Shown here one piece after another: positions 9,921 to 18,798 of a stretch of DNA of 64,000 nt. The translations under genes were made by a program, and so were the position numbers. The notes below the pieces were generated by a model. The model was given only the letters and a program-made list of their open reading frames with translations, searched no databases and was not told the DNA's origin. The first letter of the stretch is position 1. Every line of letters starts with the position of its first letter. Origin of the DNA: Paraburkholderia fungorum (lineage in GTDB: Bacteria > Pseudomonadota > Gammaproteobacteria > Burkholderiales > Burkholderiaceae); contig NZ_FNKP01000002.1 in assembly GCF_900099835.1 (NCBI RefSeq), forward strand, positions 1,550,001 to 1,614,000, in the 5' to 3' direction.

Positions 9921-10883
9921 CTATCTCCCCGCTGTCTTTGCCTCAACCCTTCGAAAGTTCTTCGACCGGGGTTCGCGTGTACTGGGCCTCGAGCGCGCTG
10001 ACTGTGCGTCACTGCTGATGGTGTCGAATTGAGTCGAGTAATCGGGATGATGCTCATCGAGCCATTGTCTGAGGCACCCATTTCCCATCAGTTTTGCAAC
10101 GTAAGCCGCTGACACCGTGAGATGAAGATGTTCGATTCCATACCGCTCGTCGGTCTGGGCAACGGCAGTCTGAAGCATGGCGAGTTCACGTTCCAGCGTA
10201 GCGAGTTGCTCCGCAACTTCGCTCCGCACCTTCCGGTCGGAACCCGGCTCAAGCTGCTCCGGCGGAGTCGCTGCGACAATTGCTCGCGCGAACGACGACG
10301 TAAAGTTTCCCTGGCCGCACATAAGCTCAACTGCAGCAATCTGACGCAGCGGTTTGAGGAGCTTCAACGCTCTAAATGTAGTCGCCGGACACATCTTATC
10401 CCCAAGCAAAGCCGCCGCTTCCGGCGAAATACCTTCCAGCAGACTGGCTCGACGCTTGACCGTGTTGACGTCAATTCCCAGTACCTGAGCGATACGTTCC
10501 CTTGAGACACCCTGCCCAATTGCCCTGGCTATCATCCGCGCGTCCTGTGCAGAGGTTAGTCGGCTAATGTATCGATTGTATGTGTACGCCTCATCATCCG
10601 TTGCGATGATGCACTGTGCCTTCTCAAGGCCTAAGCGACGCAACGCCTCAATCCGCAGTCGACCGTCGAGAATACGGAACACCTCTGCGCTGCTTGAAAT
10701 GCGCGCGACAATCAACGGCTCCACCAGGCCGACCGTCGCGATGGATGCCAGAATCTGCAGGAATTTTTTTCCAGAGGTGGCTGTTCTCGGAAGCTGCCTT
10801 GACGATTCCAGTGTATTCAGCTGAAGAATGACGGGCTGCGTTTCGAAGGTAGTTTTAAGGGGTTGGACTGTCAATGAATCCAT
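9921..10883 (-). CDS. ParB/RepB-like partition protein 2
   Basis: The 320-aa protein has a ParB-type N-terminal fold with a GxxRxxA-like box (DGRLRIEA, 73-80), then an HTH (SRERIAQVLGIDVNTVKRR, about 130-148) and a RepB-family C-terminal region (GDKMCPATTFRALKLLKPLRQIAAVELM). The second CTP-site motif (ENxxR) is not conserved; RYISRL stands in its place. Its ATG lies inside the last codons of ParB-like 1 (13-base overlap), so translation is tightly coupled. No ParA gene accompanies it, unusual for a segregation system. A role in binding element DNA together with the serine recombinases is inferred from context. Confidence 0.85.
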   Translation of the reverse strand: MDSLTVQPLKTTFETQPVILQLNTLESSRQLPRTATSGKKFLQILASIATVGLVEPLIVARISSSAEVFRILDGRLRIEALRRLGLEKAQCIIATDDEAYTYNRYISRLTSAQDARMIARAIGQGVSRERIAQVLGIDVNTVKRRASLLEGISPEAAALLGDKMCPATTFRALKLLKPLRQIAAVELMCGQGNFTSSFARAIVAATPPEQLEPGSDRKVRSEVAEQLATLERELAMLQTAVAQTDERYGIEHLHLTVSAAYVAKLMGNGCLRQWLDEHHPDYSTQFDTISSDAQSARSRPSTREPRSKNFRRVEAKTAGR

Positions 10884-11782
10884 GATTTAACCTCCCCACG
10901 GATACGTTGGTCGAGGACTCGGGGAAGAGTGGTAAGGCCCTCCTGCTCAAGCAGGGATACGAATTCGCGCTCGCGCATGAGCTCACGTAGCGCATGGACA
11001 ATAAACGACAAACGCGCATGCACCAATTCAACTCTTTTTGCTAGAACTCTTTGACGTTCACTTTCCCGCATGTATAACCGACGTAATTGGTCCGGAGCCA
11101 ATTCGTGTGAACGAGGACCGGAAGGACCGGCGTAGATGGGTAACGATTTTCCTCCCGCACGCGAACGACGGCTCAGTAGCCTGCGAACGACGGCCAATTG
11201 AGGACCTGTTAGCGTTCCCTCCTCATATGCTTCAACCAACGCGGACTGAACGTCGGCGTCATTCGCCCGTGAAATCTGGACGGCGATAGCGATAGGCATT
11301 GTTCCGGCTTCAACGGCGGTGATAAGTCTTTCCTCGCCCCGGTCCAGGAGAAACATCAGGCTTTCCAGATACGCAGGCGAGAGTCCCACTTTTTCTGCAA
11401 CGATGTTGTCGGAGTATCCGCTCATTCGTAAGTTTTGGATGTCTCTCAGCAGCTCAAGCGTTGAGTGATTGCGTCTGGCGATGTTTTCCACAAGACTCAT
11501 CACCAGACACTCGTCTTCAGGCTGGTCAATGATATTCGCGGGAATAGTGCCATACCCCAGTGCCTGCACAGCTTCAAGTCGTCCCTGTCCGCAGACGAGG
11601 TCGAACTCGAACGTATGTTCTTGTGATGTGCAAGGCGTTACTGTGATGGGTTTTTTCAGGCCCACCGCTGCGATGCTCTCCTGAAGCGTTTGTCTTTGGC
11701 GCTTGCTACGGCTCCGCGGATTGAGTACGCGAATGCTGCTAACACTGATATCCGAGATTGGAGCCAAGGCGTTATCTGACAT
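10871..11782 (-). CDS. ParB/RepB-like partition protein 1
   Basis: This 303-aa protein retains the full ParB signature: GQGRLEA (65-71) and ENIARR (99-104), the motifs that bind CTP in ParB clamps. An HTH follows (SDNIVAEKVGLSPAYLESLM), then a RepB-like C-terminal part. The ATG lies within the end of recombinase 1 (11-base overlap). The presence of both CTP motifs here and their partial loss in ParB-like 2 suggest an active/accessory division between the paralogues, which is inference. Confidence 0.88.
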   Translation of the reverse strand: MSDNALAPISDISVSSIRVLNPRSRSKRQRQTLQESIAAVGLKKPITVTPCTSQEHTFEFDLVCGQGRLEAVQALGYGTIPANIIDQPEDECLVMSLVENIARRNHSTLELLRDIQNLRMSGYSDNIVAEKVGLSPAYLESLMFLLDRGEERLITAVEAGTMPIAIAVQISRANDADVQSALVEAYEEGTLTGPQLAVVRRLLSRRSRAGGKSLPIYAGPSGPRSHELAPDQLRRLYMRESERQRVLAKRVELVHARLSFIVHALRELMREREFVSLLEQEGLTTLPRVLDQRIRGEVKSWIH

Positions 11783-13343
11783 TTAAAGCCTCGATGCGAG
11801 TCCGCGCTGTCAATTCAAGCAGGACACTCTCGTCCGGATAACGGAATGTTTCAAAAGGACTGCTGCTTCCCACCCTGACGGAAAGTGAGAATTCGTAGCC
11901 GGGGGGCAAGCTACCTCGCGGAAAGACGTAGAAATCGAGAGGCAGTTCAAACGCGGAGTCCTGACGCAGTACGACCAGAAGGTCCGGAGAGAAATAGGTT
12001 GGCCAGCGCACCCGCCAGCGAGGGCGGTGAGAATCGAACTGGACAACAAGGCATGTTGCGAATCTGACAACCAGTTCGTCATCGACGCGGATGGTCGTCT
12101 CGTCTCTTGATATTTCAATGACGTGGCCCAGCGCCTTAAGTGCACCGGTCGTCCTTTCTATGCATCCCTGAAGTGCGGCTCGAGACGCACGATAGACTTC
12201 ACGCCCTGCACCGACGTAATCACGTTCAAACCCCACGCGCGCGTACGCGAACTGCATGCATCCAAAACGCCTCCAGTATGTCTTTCCTCCAGGCATTCCG
12301 GACGCATCGTCGATGGCCTTTGCACTGACGACCTCACTCGAACGGACGAAATCCTTTAACCTTTTCAGGATTTCGTCGTCGCTAAGGTTCTGCGTCCTGT
12401 TTATCCGAATTGCTTCTGCTGCCTTAAACGTTACCTGGTCTACGAGAGCTGGGAATGCTCCGTGTGCGCGCGACCATTCAGAGGGTAGGTTCCTATGCCA
12501 GTTCGCACCGAGCTTTTTGGAAGTCCTGCCATAGATATTGGTCCCGGCATATTTTTCATTGCTCAATATGCTTGTGATTTGCTGAGGATTCCAGGGGCGA
12601 CCGTGGTTATTGCGCAGGCCGAATACATTCAGCCTGTCCGCAATCCTCTTGCATCCTAGTCCCTGAATAACGTACCAGTCATAGATTCGCCGAACGAGCG
12701 AAACTTCGCGTTCATCTCCGGGTACCACTATGACCCTATCGGACTGGAGATTTTTGCGTTCCTTGTCGCATAAGCGTCCCTTGACCGTGCCGTCTGATGC
12801 GAGCAAAAGCCGTTGCAGTCCGTATCCTGGCGCAGCTCCTTGCCAGAAGCCGCGCTCAGCGAGTCGGCATTGCCCAACGAACACTTTTTGAGAAAGCTCG
12901 CGACTATATTCACCTGCCATCGTTCGCTTAATCGTTTTCATTAAGGCTGCCGAAGCACTTCCGTCCCAAGCGAATTGCTCTGCGCAATAAACGACCTGAA
13001 CGCCTGCCTCTCTGCACAGGTACTCGTAGTGAGCGCATTCGTCGACGTCCTGGAAGCGTCCCCATCGACTGACGTCATAGACGAGAACGAGACTGAACTC
13101 GTTGGCGCGAGATTGGACGTCCTGAAGCAGGTCAAGAAGAGCTGGCCGACCTTTGAGTGTTACTCCGCTCTTGCCCGCATCCTCGTACGTCGCGACGACA
13201 GTGATGCCTTGCTTCTCCGCGAAATCGGCAATGGCTAGCTTCTGATTTTCAGTCGAATACTCCTGATGGTCCGTCGACATGCGCACATATTGCGCCGCGA
13301 GTCGTCCAGCCAGAGACGATGACGAGCCGACCACGTGTTGCAT
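11772..13343 (-). CDS. Large serine site-specific recombinase 1
   Basis: Start set at ATG 13343 because TGGAGG lies seven bases upstream; an in-frame upstream start at 13394 would add 17 residues without a better site. The 523-aa protein has the resolvase domain (AAQYVRMSTDH, nucleophile Ser23; YEDAGKSG; LVLVYDVSRWGRF), a Recombinase domain (DRLNVFGLRNNHGRPW; ILSNEKYAGTNIY) and the same long C-terminal extension as recombinase 2. It is the first gene of the operon. The two recombinases are clear but diverged paralogues, not a recent tandem duplication. Confidence 0.9.
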   Translation of the reverse strand: MQHVVGSSSSLAGRLAAQYVRMSTDHQEYSTENQKLAIADFAEKQGITVVATYEDAGKSGVTLKGRPALLDLLQDVQSRANEFSLVLVYDVSRWGRFQDVDECAHYEYLCREAGVQVVYCAEQFAWDGSASAALMKTIKRTMAGEYSRELSQKVFVGQCRLAERGFWQGAAPGYGLQRLLLASDGTVKGRLCDKERKNLQSDRVIVVPGDEREVSLVRRIYDWYVIQGLGCKRIADRLNVFGLRNNHGRPWNPQQITSILSNEKYAGTNIYGRTSKKLGANWHRNLPSEWSRAHGAFPALVDQVTFKAAEAIRINRTQNLSDDEILKRLKDFVRSSEVVSAKAIDDASGMPGGKTYWRRFGCMQFAYARVGFERDYVGAGREVYRASRAALQGCIERTTGALKALGHVIEISRDETTIRVDDELVVRFATCLVVQFDSHRPRWRVRWPTYFSPDLLVVLRQDSAFELPLDFYVFPRGSLPPGYEFSLSVRVGSSSPFETFRYPDESVLLELTARTRIEALNVR

Positions 13344-13401
13344 TCCAACCTCCAGATGCACGCCGTCCTTAGTGATAGCTCTGTTGCGGTGCAAGTCAAG
13401 C

Positions 13402-13414
13402 AGTTAAATTAACT
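13402..13414. promoter_or_regulatory. Perfect 13-base palindrome upstream of the recombinase/ParB operon
   Basis: AGTTAAATTAACT (6-base arms, one central base) lies about 60 bases before the recombinase 1 start, within an AT-rich stretch that should hold the operon promoter. It may be an autoregulatory operator or ParB-type site; I saw no second copy while reading. Confidence 0.35.
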
Positions 13415-13576
13415 AATTTCTGATTTTTTGTTAGGGACCCAACCGCATCCCCCATCCGCGACCGATAGAACCAAATAGGCTTTTTTTTACTTCTGGCCAC
13501 TGCTGAGGTTATTGCTGGGTATGTGGTTACAGACATAGCGCAACCTCCTCACATCAAACTATTTTCCATACGGGTC

Positions 13577-13635
13577 AGCGCTGCGGACATTGCAGATGAT
13601 TGACCGGCGCTATATAGCATTGGCGCCGATTTGCA
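13577..13635 (+). pseudogene. Left fragment of the second copy of the 90-aa ORF, cut by IS66
   Basis: The DNA from AGCGCTGCGGA through TTGCAGATGATTGACCG and TATAGCATTGG aligns base by base with 6366-6424 in the left copy. The copy ends in the 8-base IS66 target duplication. The start codon and first residues are missing. Confidence 0.75.
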
Positions 13636-13711
13636 GTAAGCGCCCGGTCATCTCATCTTGAGTTGCGCTGAAAGTCGTGGGAGCATCGTGTGCACTTAAA
13701 TAGGTGGACAC

Positions 13712-14110
13712 GTGAACACTATTGAAGAAGGAGTAGTGCCTGGCCGTCGACGACGCCGGCGCTACAGTATCGAGTTCAAGGCTCAGGTTGTGGCAGCTTG
13801 CCAGGGGCCGGGAGTGTCGCTCGCGGCTATCGCGTTGCACCACAAGCTGAACGCCAATCTGCTTCGACGCTGGGTCGAGCAGGCCGAAACGAACGATTGT
13901 GTGCTTGTGGCCCGTAGCGACCTGACAGCGCCCCCATCAGCGGCGCGGACACCGACACCGGAATTTGTACCGCTGCCACTTGAGATGCGAAACACGCGTA
14001 CAGCTGAGATTCGCGTCGAGGTGCGTCGCGCGGACCTGTCGATAACGGTGAGCTGGCCAACCTCAGAGGCAGCGCAATGCGCCGCCTGGCTGCGCGAGTG
14101 GCTCGCATGA
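13712..14110 (+). CDS. tnpA: IS66 family protein TnpA (Orf1)
   Basis: A 132-aa protein with a GTG start and an N-terminal HTH of the transposase_8 type (RRRYSIEFKAQVVAAC; VSLAAIALHHKLNANLLRRW), a basic entry segment RRRRRR and a C-terminal WLREWLA. Length and position match Orf1 of IS66 elements, which assists transposition. Its stop overlaps the start of tnpB. Confidence 0.9.
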   Translation: MNTIEEGVVPGRRRRRRYSIEFKAQVVAACQGPGVSLAAIALHHKLNANLLRRWVEQAETNDCVLVARSDLTAPPSAARTPTPEFVPLPLEMRNTRTAEIRVEVRRADLSITVSWPTSEAAQCAAWLREWLA

Positions 14111-14445
14111 TCCGTATTGATCAGGTGTGGCTGGCAGTTGACCCGCTGGACATGCGGGCCGGATTCGATACGGCACTGGGTCGGGTGATCAACGTGTTCG
14201 GCGCCGCGCATCCACACCATGCGTACCTGTTCGCCAACCGGCGGGCCAACCGCCTGAAGGTCCTGGTTCACGATGGGATTGGCATCTGGCTGGCCGCGCG
14301 ACGGCTGAATGAGGGCCAATTCGTCTGGCCGCGCGCCGGTAGCGAGCCCAGGCAATACGCGCTCACGCAGGAACAGCTCGAAGGTCTGGTAGTGGGTTTG
14401 CCGTGGCAGCGCATCGGCGCGAACGGTGTGATCCGTGTCATTTGA
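14107..14445 (+). CDS. tnpB: IS66 family accessory protein TnpB (Orf2)
   Basis: The start at ATG 14107 overlaps the tnpA stop (ATGA). The 112-aa product carries the family pattern VDPLDMRAGFDTAL, AYLFANRRANRLKVLVHDGIG and WLAARRLNEGQFVWP. TnpB is required with TnpC for transposition of IS66 elements. Intact. Confidence 0.95.
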   Translation: MIRIDQVWLAVDPLDMRAGFDTALGRVINVFGAAHPHHAYLFANRRANRLKVLVHDGIGIWLAARRLNEGQFVWPRAGSEPRQYALTQEQLEGLVVGLPWQRIGANGVIRVI

Positions 14446-14508
14446 AGACGCCAGGGACGTAAACAGTCGCGCTTTCGCGCTCTCCGGGGTTCTGGCAGAC
14501 TCGTCTGC

Positions 14509-16089
14509 ATGGACCTGCCAGCCGACCTCAATGCTCTTAGCCCGGAACAGTTGCGTGCGCTCGCCACACAATTGATTGCGCGCGTCGAAGACAGGGACCG
14601 GGAGATCGAGGAGAAGACCCGCGAGGTCGGTGAGAAAGAGCGGGAGCTACGCTACCGGCAGACCCGGATCGACCAGTTGACCCACGAGATATCGATTCTC
14701 AGACGTTATCAGTTCGGCAAGCGCAGCGAGCAGGTCAGCCGCGATCAGATGAATCTGCTGGATGAGGCGATTGACGCGGATCTCGCCGCCATTGAAGTTG
14801 AGCTCGAGCAACTTCAGCCACAAGACACCACCGGGCCGCTACCCCAACAGCCGAAGCGTGCCGCGCTGCCGGCGCAATTGCCACGCACAGAGATTCGCCA
14901 CGAACCGCAGAGCACCGTATGCCAGTGTGGCTGCGAGCGAGTGCGCATCGGCGAAGACATCAGCGAGAAGCTGGACTACACGCCGGGCGTGTTCACCGTG
15001 GAGCGGCATATCCGTGGGAAGTGGGTGTGCAGACACTGCGAAACACTGATTCAGGCTGCGGTGCCAGCGCACGTCATCGACAAGGGCATCCCGACCGCGG
15101 GACTGCTGGCGTCAGTGCTGGTTGCCAAGTACGCCGACCACCTTCCGCTGTACCGTCAGGAGCAGATCTTTGGGCGAGCAGGCGTCGCGATTCCGCGCTC
15201 GACATTGGGCGCATGGGTCGGCACGTGCGGCGTGCAGCTAGAACCGCTGGTCGACGCGCTGCACCAGGAAATCCTGCAGCAGGGTGTGCTGCATGCGGAT
15301 GAGACGCCGGTACAGATGCTCAGTCCGGGCAAAGGCAAGACACATCGCGCGTATCTGTGGGCATATACGCCGACGCATTACAGTGAACTGCGCGCCGTGG
15401 TCTACGACTTCGCCGACAGCCGTGCAGGCGAACATGCCCGCGCGTTCCTCGCTGGCTGGCAAGGCAAACTGGTATGCGACGACTACAGTGGGTACAAGGC
15501 TGGATTCCAGCAGGGCATCACTGAAATCGGATGTGCGGCGCACGCGAGACGCAAGTTCTTCGATCTGCACACTAATCACAGCAGTCAGATCGCCGCGCAG
15601 GCGCTGCCGTTCTTCGCTGCGCTTTACGACATCGAGCGTGATGCCGTAACACTGCAAGCTGAGGAACGCTACACCCTCCGGCAAAGTCGGGCCAAACCGG
15701 TTTGCGACGCACTTCACGAATGGATGACGGCGCAGCGCAAGCTGGTGTCGGAAGGCTCGGCAATTGCCAAAGCGCTGGATTACAGTCTTAAACGATGGGA
15801 TGCGCTGACCCGCTATCTCGATGATGGTCACGTGCCTATCGACAATAACTGGGTTGAGAACCAGATACGCCCTTGGGCTATTGGCAGGTCGAACTGGTTG
15901 TTCGCTGGTTCACTTCGAGCCGGAAAACGAGCCGCAGCCATCATGAGTCTGCTACGTTCAGCGCAACTGAATGGGCACGAACCACACGCCTATCTGAAAG
16001 ACGTCCTCACACAGCTGCCAACCCACAGGGCCAGCGATATCGCGACATTACTGCCTCATCGCTGGCAACCAGCGGACCCTGTTCGATAA
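14509..16089 (+). CDS. tnpC: IS66 family transposase TnpC
   Basis: A 526-aa DDE-type transposase. It has an N-terminal coiled coil (REIEEKTREVGEKERELRYR) with the RRYQFGKRSEQ leader, a zinc-binding CQCGC...CRHC segment, and the catalytic core with HADETPVQML, VCDDYSGYKAGF and NNWVENQIRPWAIGR supplying the acidic residues. The C-terminal IS66 tail (AYLKDVLTQLPTH) is present. No frameshift or internal stop, so the element is probably active. Confidence 0.97.
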   Translation: MDLPADLNALSPEQLRALATQLIARVEDRDREIEEKTREVGEKERELRYRQTRIDQLTHEISILRRYQFGKRSEQVSRDQMNLLDEAIDADLAAIEVELEQLQPQDTTGPLPQQPKRAALPAQLPRTEIRHEPQSTVCQCGCERVRIGEDISEKLDYTPGVFTVERHIRGKWVCRHCETLIQAAVPAHVIDKGIPTAGLLASVLVAKYADHLPLYRQEQIFGRAGVAIPRSTLGAWVGTCGVQLEPLVDALHQEILQQGVLHADETPVQMLSPGKGKTHRAYLWAYTPTHYSELRAVVYDFADSRAGEHARAFLAGWQGKLVCDDYSGYKAGFQQGITEIGCAAHARRKFFDLHTNHSSQIAAQALPFFAALYDIERDAVTLQAEERYTLRQSRAKPVCDALHEWMTAQRKLVSEGSAIAKALDYSLKRWDALTRYLDDGHVPIDNNWVENQIRPWAIGRSNWLFAGSLRAGKRAAAIMSLLRSAQLNGHEPHAYLKDVLTQLPTHRASDIATLLPHRWQPADPVR

Positions 16090-16132
16090 TTCAATTCGTC
16101 AAGGCGGGTTTGCCGGTCGCTTACGATTTGCA

Positions 16133-16362
16133 GCCCTCGGCGATAGATGGTTCTCGAACGAAGTCGACGCGCTTGTGCGCTGCTTCAGCGTACGATGGCG
16201 AATCGTGGAAGATGGACGGGGCCGCAGGGCAGCTTGACCGCTGCGACTGCGGAGGTTAGCCGGTGCTCCAGAGAGGTCTGGCTCGTACTCAGGTGGGGCA
16301 ACATAACTGCGTAGCAAGGCCATTTAGACTTCGCCCTACACAGTCGCATTCCTGCTCAGCGG
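16133..16362 (+). pseudogene. Right remainder of the duplicated block: 90-aa ORF tail and dehalogenase tail
   Basis: From CCTCGGCGATAGATGG the sequence parallels 6469-6690 in the left copy: the 90-aa ORF end (GATGG...GCCGCAGGGCAGCTTGA, stop near 16237), the spacer, and then the beginning of the dehalogenase tail on the other strand (ACTGCGTAGCAAGGCC, ACTTCGCC). Homology stops near 16362 at GCTCAGCG. About 45 bases of the ORF present in the left copy are missing at the insertion site. Confidence 0.75.
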
Positions 16363-17177
16363 ACGATAAAAGCCGGCTCACCAGGGAACAAGCTTTTGGG
16401 GGCAAACTCGACACATCGCAGCGACAACGCTCTCGCCCTTAGATATGCCGGTGGCAACGCTCTGCATCGCCCATAGCGTCCTCCCTGGTAAGCAGCCGCG
16501 CAGCGGTCAATGATGTTTGCAAGCGAGTTGCTTCGGCTATTCCATCACCCACCAGTCGTCGTGACTCAATAAGGAATAGCCTACGAAAGGCAACGTTCAA
16601 ATAGCAACCCCATCCTCAACCAAGATATCTTTTTTGAGGTTTGGTCTGAAATCTATAGGTAAGCATCGGGTCCCCTAGACGCAATCGTCGAAGGTTCCTT
16701 CCGCCGTTACACCAGCTCCGCCAGACTATTTCGGGTCCCGCGCCTCTAGCTTCGCCAGCGCGTCCGTTTTCTCAGGACCCATCCCCGTGGTACGGATTTC
16801 CCTAGCGCGCCACCGGTCACTCCCCGTCCGCGCTAGCGGTCACTCACCGAAGCCCTTCATTCGAAAGGGGCGGCCCTAAACGTCGGACGGCTCGTGCTCG
16901 GCGACGCGTGACAGACTATTTATATCATCCTGAATCCGAGGATGCCATGGCTCACGGAAACTATCTTTTAATTCGAATTCGTTCGACGGAAGTCACCCAT
17001 AGACAAAAGAAAGAATTTTTAGCCCATCGGTTCGCTGGGGGTTTCGTTGCCTTTGTGAGGGCTCCGTCTCGGGTGCTTGCGTCGCCGCTCGACGGAGTCA
17101 TGGTTGTCGGCCCGAGCCGCATATTTTCGGGCAGACTAGCTGCCAATATGCCCTTCAAATGTTCATCCAACGGTGCG
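16363..17177. other. About 0.8 kb without a convincing gene
   Basis: A 101-codon frame at 16908-17213 exists (MTDYLYHPESED...), but its end runs into the first codons of the dead rhomboid copy and it has no recognisable family, so I do not call it. The rest of the stretch is unassigned. It probably holds scars between the duplicated block and the rhomboid relic. Confidence 0.4.
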
Positions 17178-17607
17178 ATGAAAAGCAAAATTCAGGAACT
17201 TGGTGTCAACTAAAAGCACGCGTTTCGCTGCTTGCAAGTTTCGTCTGTTCAATGTGGATAGGTTTTTTCCTGTCTGTTTTGTTTCCATGGCTGCACCTGG
17301 AAAGTCATGGCGTCGAGCTGCGCTCATCAGCGGATTGCAGAGAATCCTGTTCACATCTTGGCAGCACGCAAACTTTCGTCACATCCTCGTGAACACTTCG
17401 AGATTGCTTGTGCTGGGCTGGCTCTGGACCTGGCCTAAGGTCACGAACTTTTGGGATGCCACAATAGGCTCGATGCCCGCAGCCGGAAGTTGTGCATGGC
17501 TATTGGGCGCGCCATACACGATTCATGTCGGTGCAGGCGGCCTGTATATCCGCGACAACGGCGAAGCTCTCGCACGGTACTCTGCACGGTGCAAGGCGCC
17601 CAGTTAG
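17178..17607 (+). pseudogene. Rhomboid protease pseudogene (degenerate copy)
   Basis: The DNA aligns over its length with the intact gene at 22368-22958. A one-base loss after AAC creates a TAA at 17211-17213, and later shifts scatter the frame. The recognisable parts are SLLASFVCSMW, LFPWLHLESHG, HANFRHIL and GAPYTIHVGAGG. A deletion then joins GAGG directly to LYIRDN, removing the catalytic GASG serine region and the C-terminal half with the catalytic His. It cannot encode an active protease. It ends next to the 3' end of the M20 gene. Confidence 0.9.
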
Positions 17608-18767
17608 CGTTCCAGCAATGCTAAGCGCGCTAACTCGGCGAAATATTGCGAGCCGACCGACAGGATATCGTCGTTGAAATCGTACTGCGCATTGTGCAGA
17701 GGTATGCCTCCTTTATCGGTAGCAATACCGTTGCCAATGAAGATGAAATTTCCGGGTACGACTTGGAGGAAGGCACCGAAGTCTTCCGAAATCATCATCG
17801 GAGCAACGTTTGCATCAACATTCTTGGCTCCGGCGACATTCGCCGCAGCAGTAACGGCGACTTCGACGAGCTCTGGTGTATTCACCGTAGGGACAAACTC
17901 ATGCGTGTACTCGAAGTCACATTCGACTCCATGCATGCGACAAACGCCTTCGCTGACTTCGCGCATCCTCGTACTCAGTAGTCTCTGGACGTCTGGCGAG
18001 TAGCTCCGCGTGTCGCCCTTGATGACAACGTTGGACGGAATTACGTTGCGAAGACCATCAGTGATGACTTCTGTGCAGGAGATGACCGCTGAAAGACTCG
18101 GGTCAAGGTTACGCGAAATGATGGTCTGCAATCCAAGGACGATTTGCGACGCAATAACGATTGGGTCGACACCCATATGGGGGCGAGCTGCGTGCGTCCC
18201 AACGCCTTTGATGTGAATGACAAAGTTGTCTTCACTGGCCATGATGCCACCGGCCCGTGTTGAGAAACTGCCAGCAGGCATGCCCGGCATGTTGTGCGCG
18301 CCGAAGATAGCGTCGACCGGGAATCGCTCAAACAGGCCGTCCGCAATCATTGCCTTGGCACCTCGACCATGTTCTTCCGCTGGTTGGAAAATAATGCGGA
18401 CAGTCCCGTCGAAATTCCGCCGTTCGGAAAGCAGCTGCGCTGCACCCAAAATCATCGCCATGTGGCCGTCATGGCCGCACGCGTGCATCTTTCCAGGTGT
18501 GCACGACGCATATGGCCGATTCGGCGCGTTTTCTGTGATGTTGAGCGCGTCCATTTCAGCTCTTAGGCCAATGACTCGCTTTCCATCGCCGACCTTAAGA
18601 TTAGCGACAAGTCCGGTTCCGCCTATATTGCGATGTACCTCGTAGCGGAGTGTCTTGAGAATTTTTGCGACATATTCCGAGGTTTGGACTTCTTCGAAGC
18701 CAGTCTCCGGGTTGCGATGCAACTGCTGGCGCCAACCCTTTAGCTGCTCTTGCAGGGACGTTTCCAT
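17604..18767 (-). CDS. M20 family amidohydrolase (hippurate hydrolase / N-acyl-amino-acid hydrolase type)
   Basis: The 387-aa protein is a complete M20D metallo-hydrolase. Metal-binding features are visible: GLRAEMDAL, MHACGHDGHMAM, and FQPAEEHGRGAKAMI (the EE pair), with IHIKGVGTHAARPHMGVDP in the dimerisation lid and MMISEDFGAF near the C-terminus. Such enzymes remove acyl groups from amino acids. It lies just after the diaminopropionate ammonia-lyase gene; the same pairing (ygeX next to ygeY) occurs in E. coli. An N-acylated diaminopropionate is a reasonable but unproven substrate. Confidence 0.92.
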   Translation of the reverse strand: METSLQEQLKGWRQQLHRNPETGFEEVQTSEYVAKILKTLRYEVHRNIGGTGLVANLKVGDGKRVIGLRAEMDALNITENAPNRPYASCTPGKMHACGHDGHMAMILGAAQLLSERRNFDGTVRIIFQPAEEHGRGAKAMIADGLFERFPVDAIFGAHNMPGMPAGSFSTRAGGIMASEDNFVIHIKGVGTHAARPHMGVDPIVIASQIVLGLQTIISRNLDPSLSAVISCTEVITDGLRNVIPSNVVIKGDTRSYSPDVQRLLSTRMREVSEGVCRMHGVECDFEYTHEFVPTVNTPELVEVAVTAAANVAGAKNVDANVAPMMISEDFGAFLQVVPGNFIFIGNGIATDKGGIPLHNAQYDFNDDILSVGSQYFAELARLALLER

Positions 18768-18798
18768 GGGAATTTCCTTGGTCGTTACTTTTGGCGGT

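Larger units (their letters stand above)
13636..16124 (+). mobile_element. Complete IS66-family insertion sequence (2,489 bp)
   Basis: The element starts GTAAGCGCCCGGTCA and ends with the inverted complement GTAAGCGACCGGCAA, the terminal sequence expected for IS66. It carries the full tnpA-tnpB-tnpC gene set without lesions and is bounded by matching 8-bp repeats. It inserted into the second copy of the 90-aa ORF. Intact ends and genes point to a recent insertion. Confidence 0.95.
13628..16132. repeat. 8-bp target-site duplication flanking the IS66 element
   Basis: GATTTGCA occurs at 13628-13635 and again at 16125-16132, directly abutting the two element ends. Eight bases is the usual duplication length for IS66-family insertions. 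Confidence 0.9.

Noticed and set aside
16908-17213. A 101-codon frame on the plus strand
   Set aside because: Its end is formed by the start of the dead rhomboid copy, and it has no family or ribosome site.
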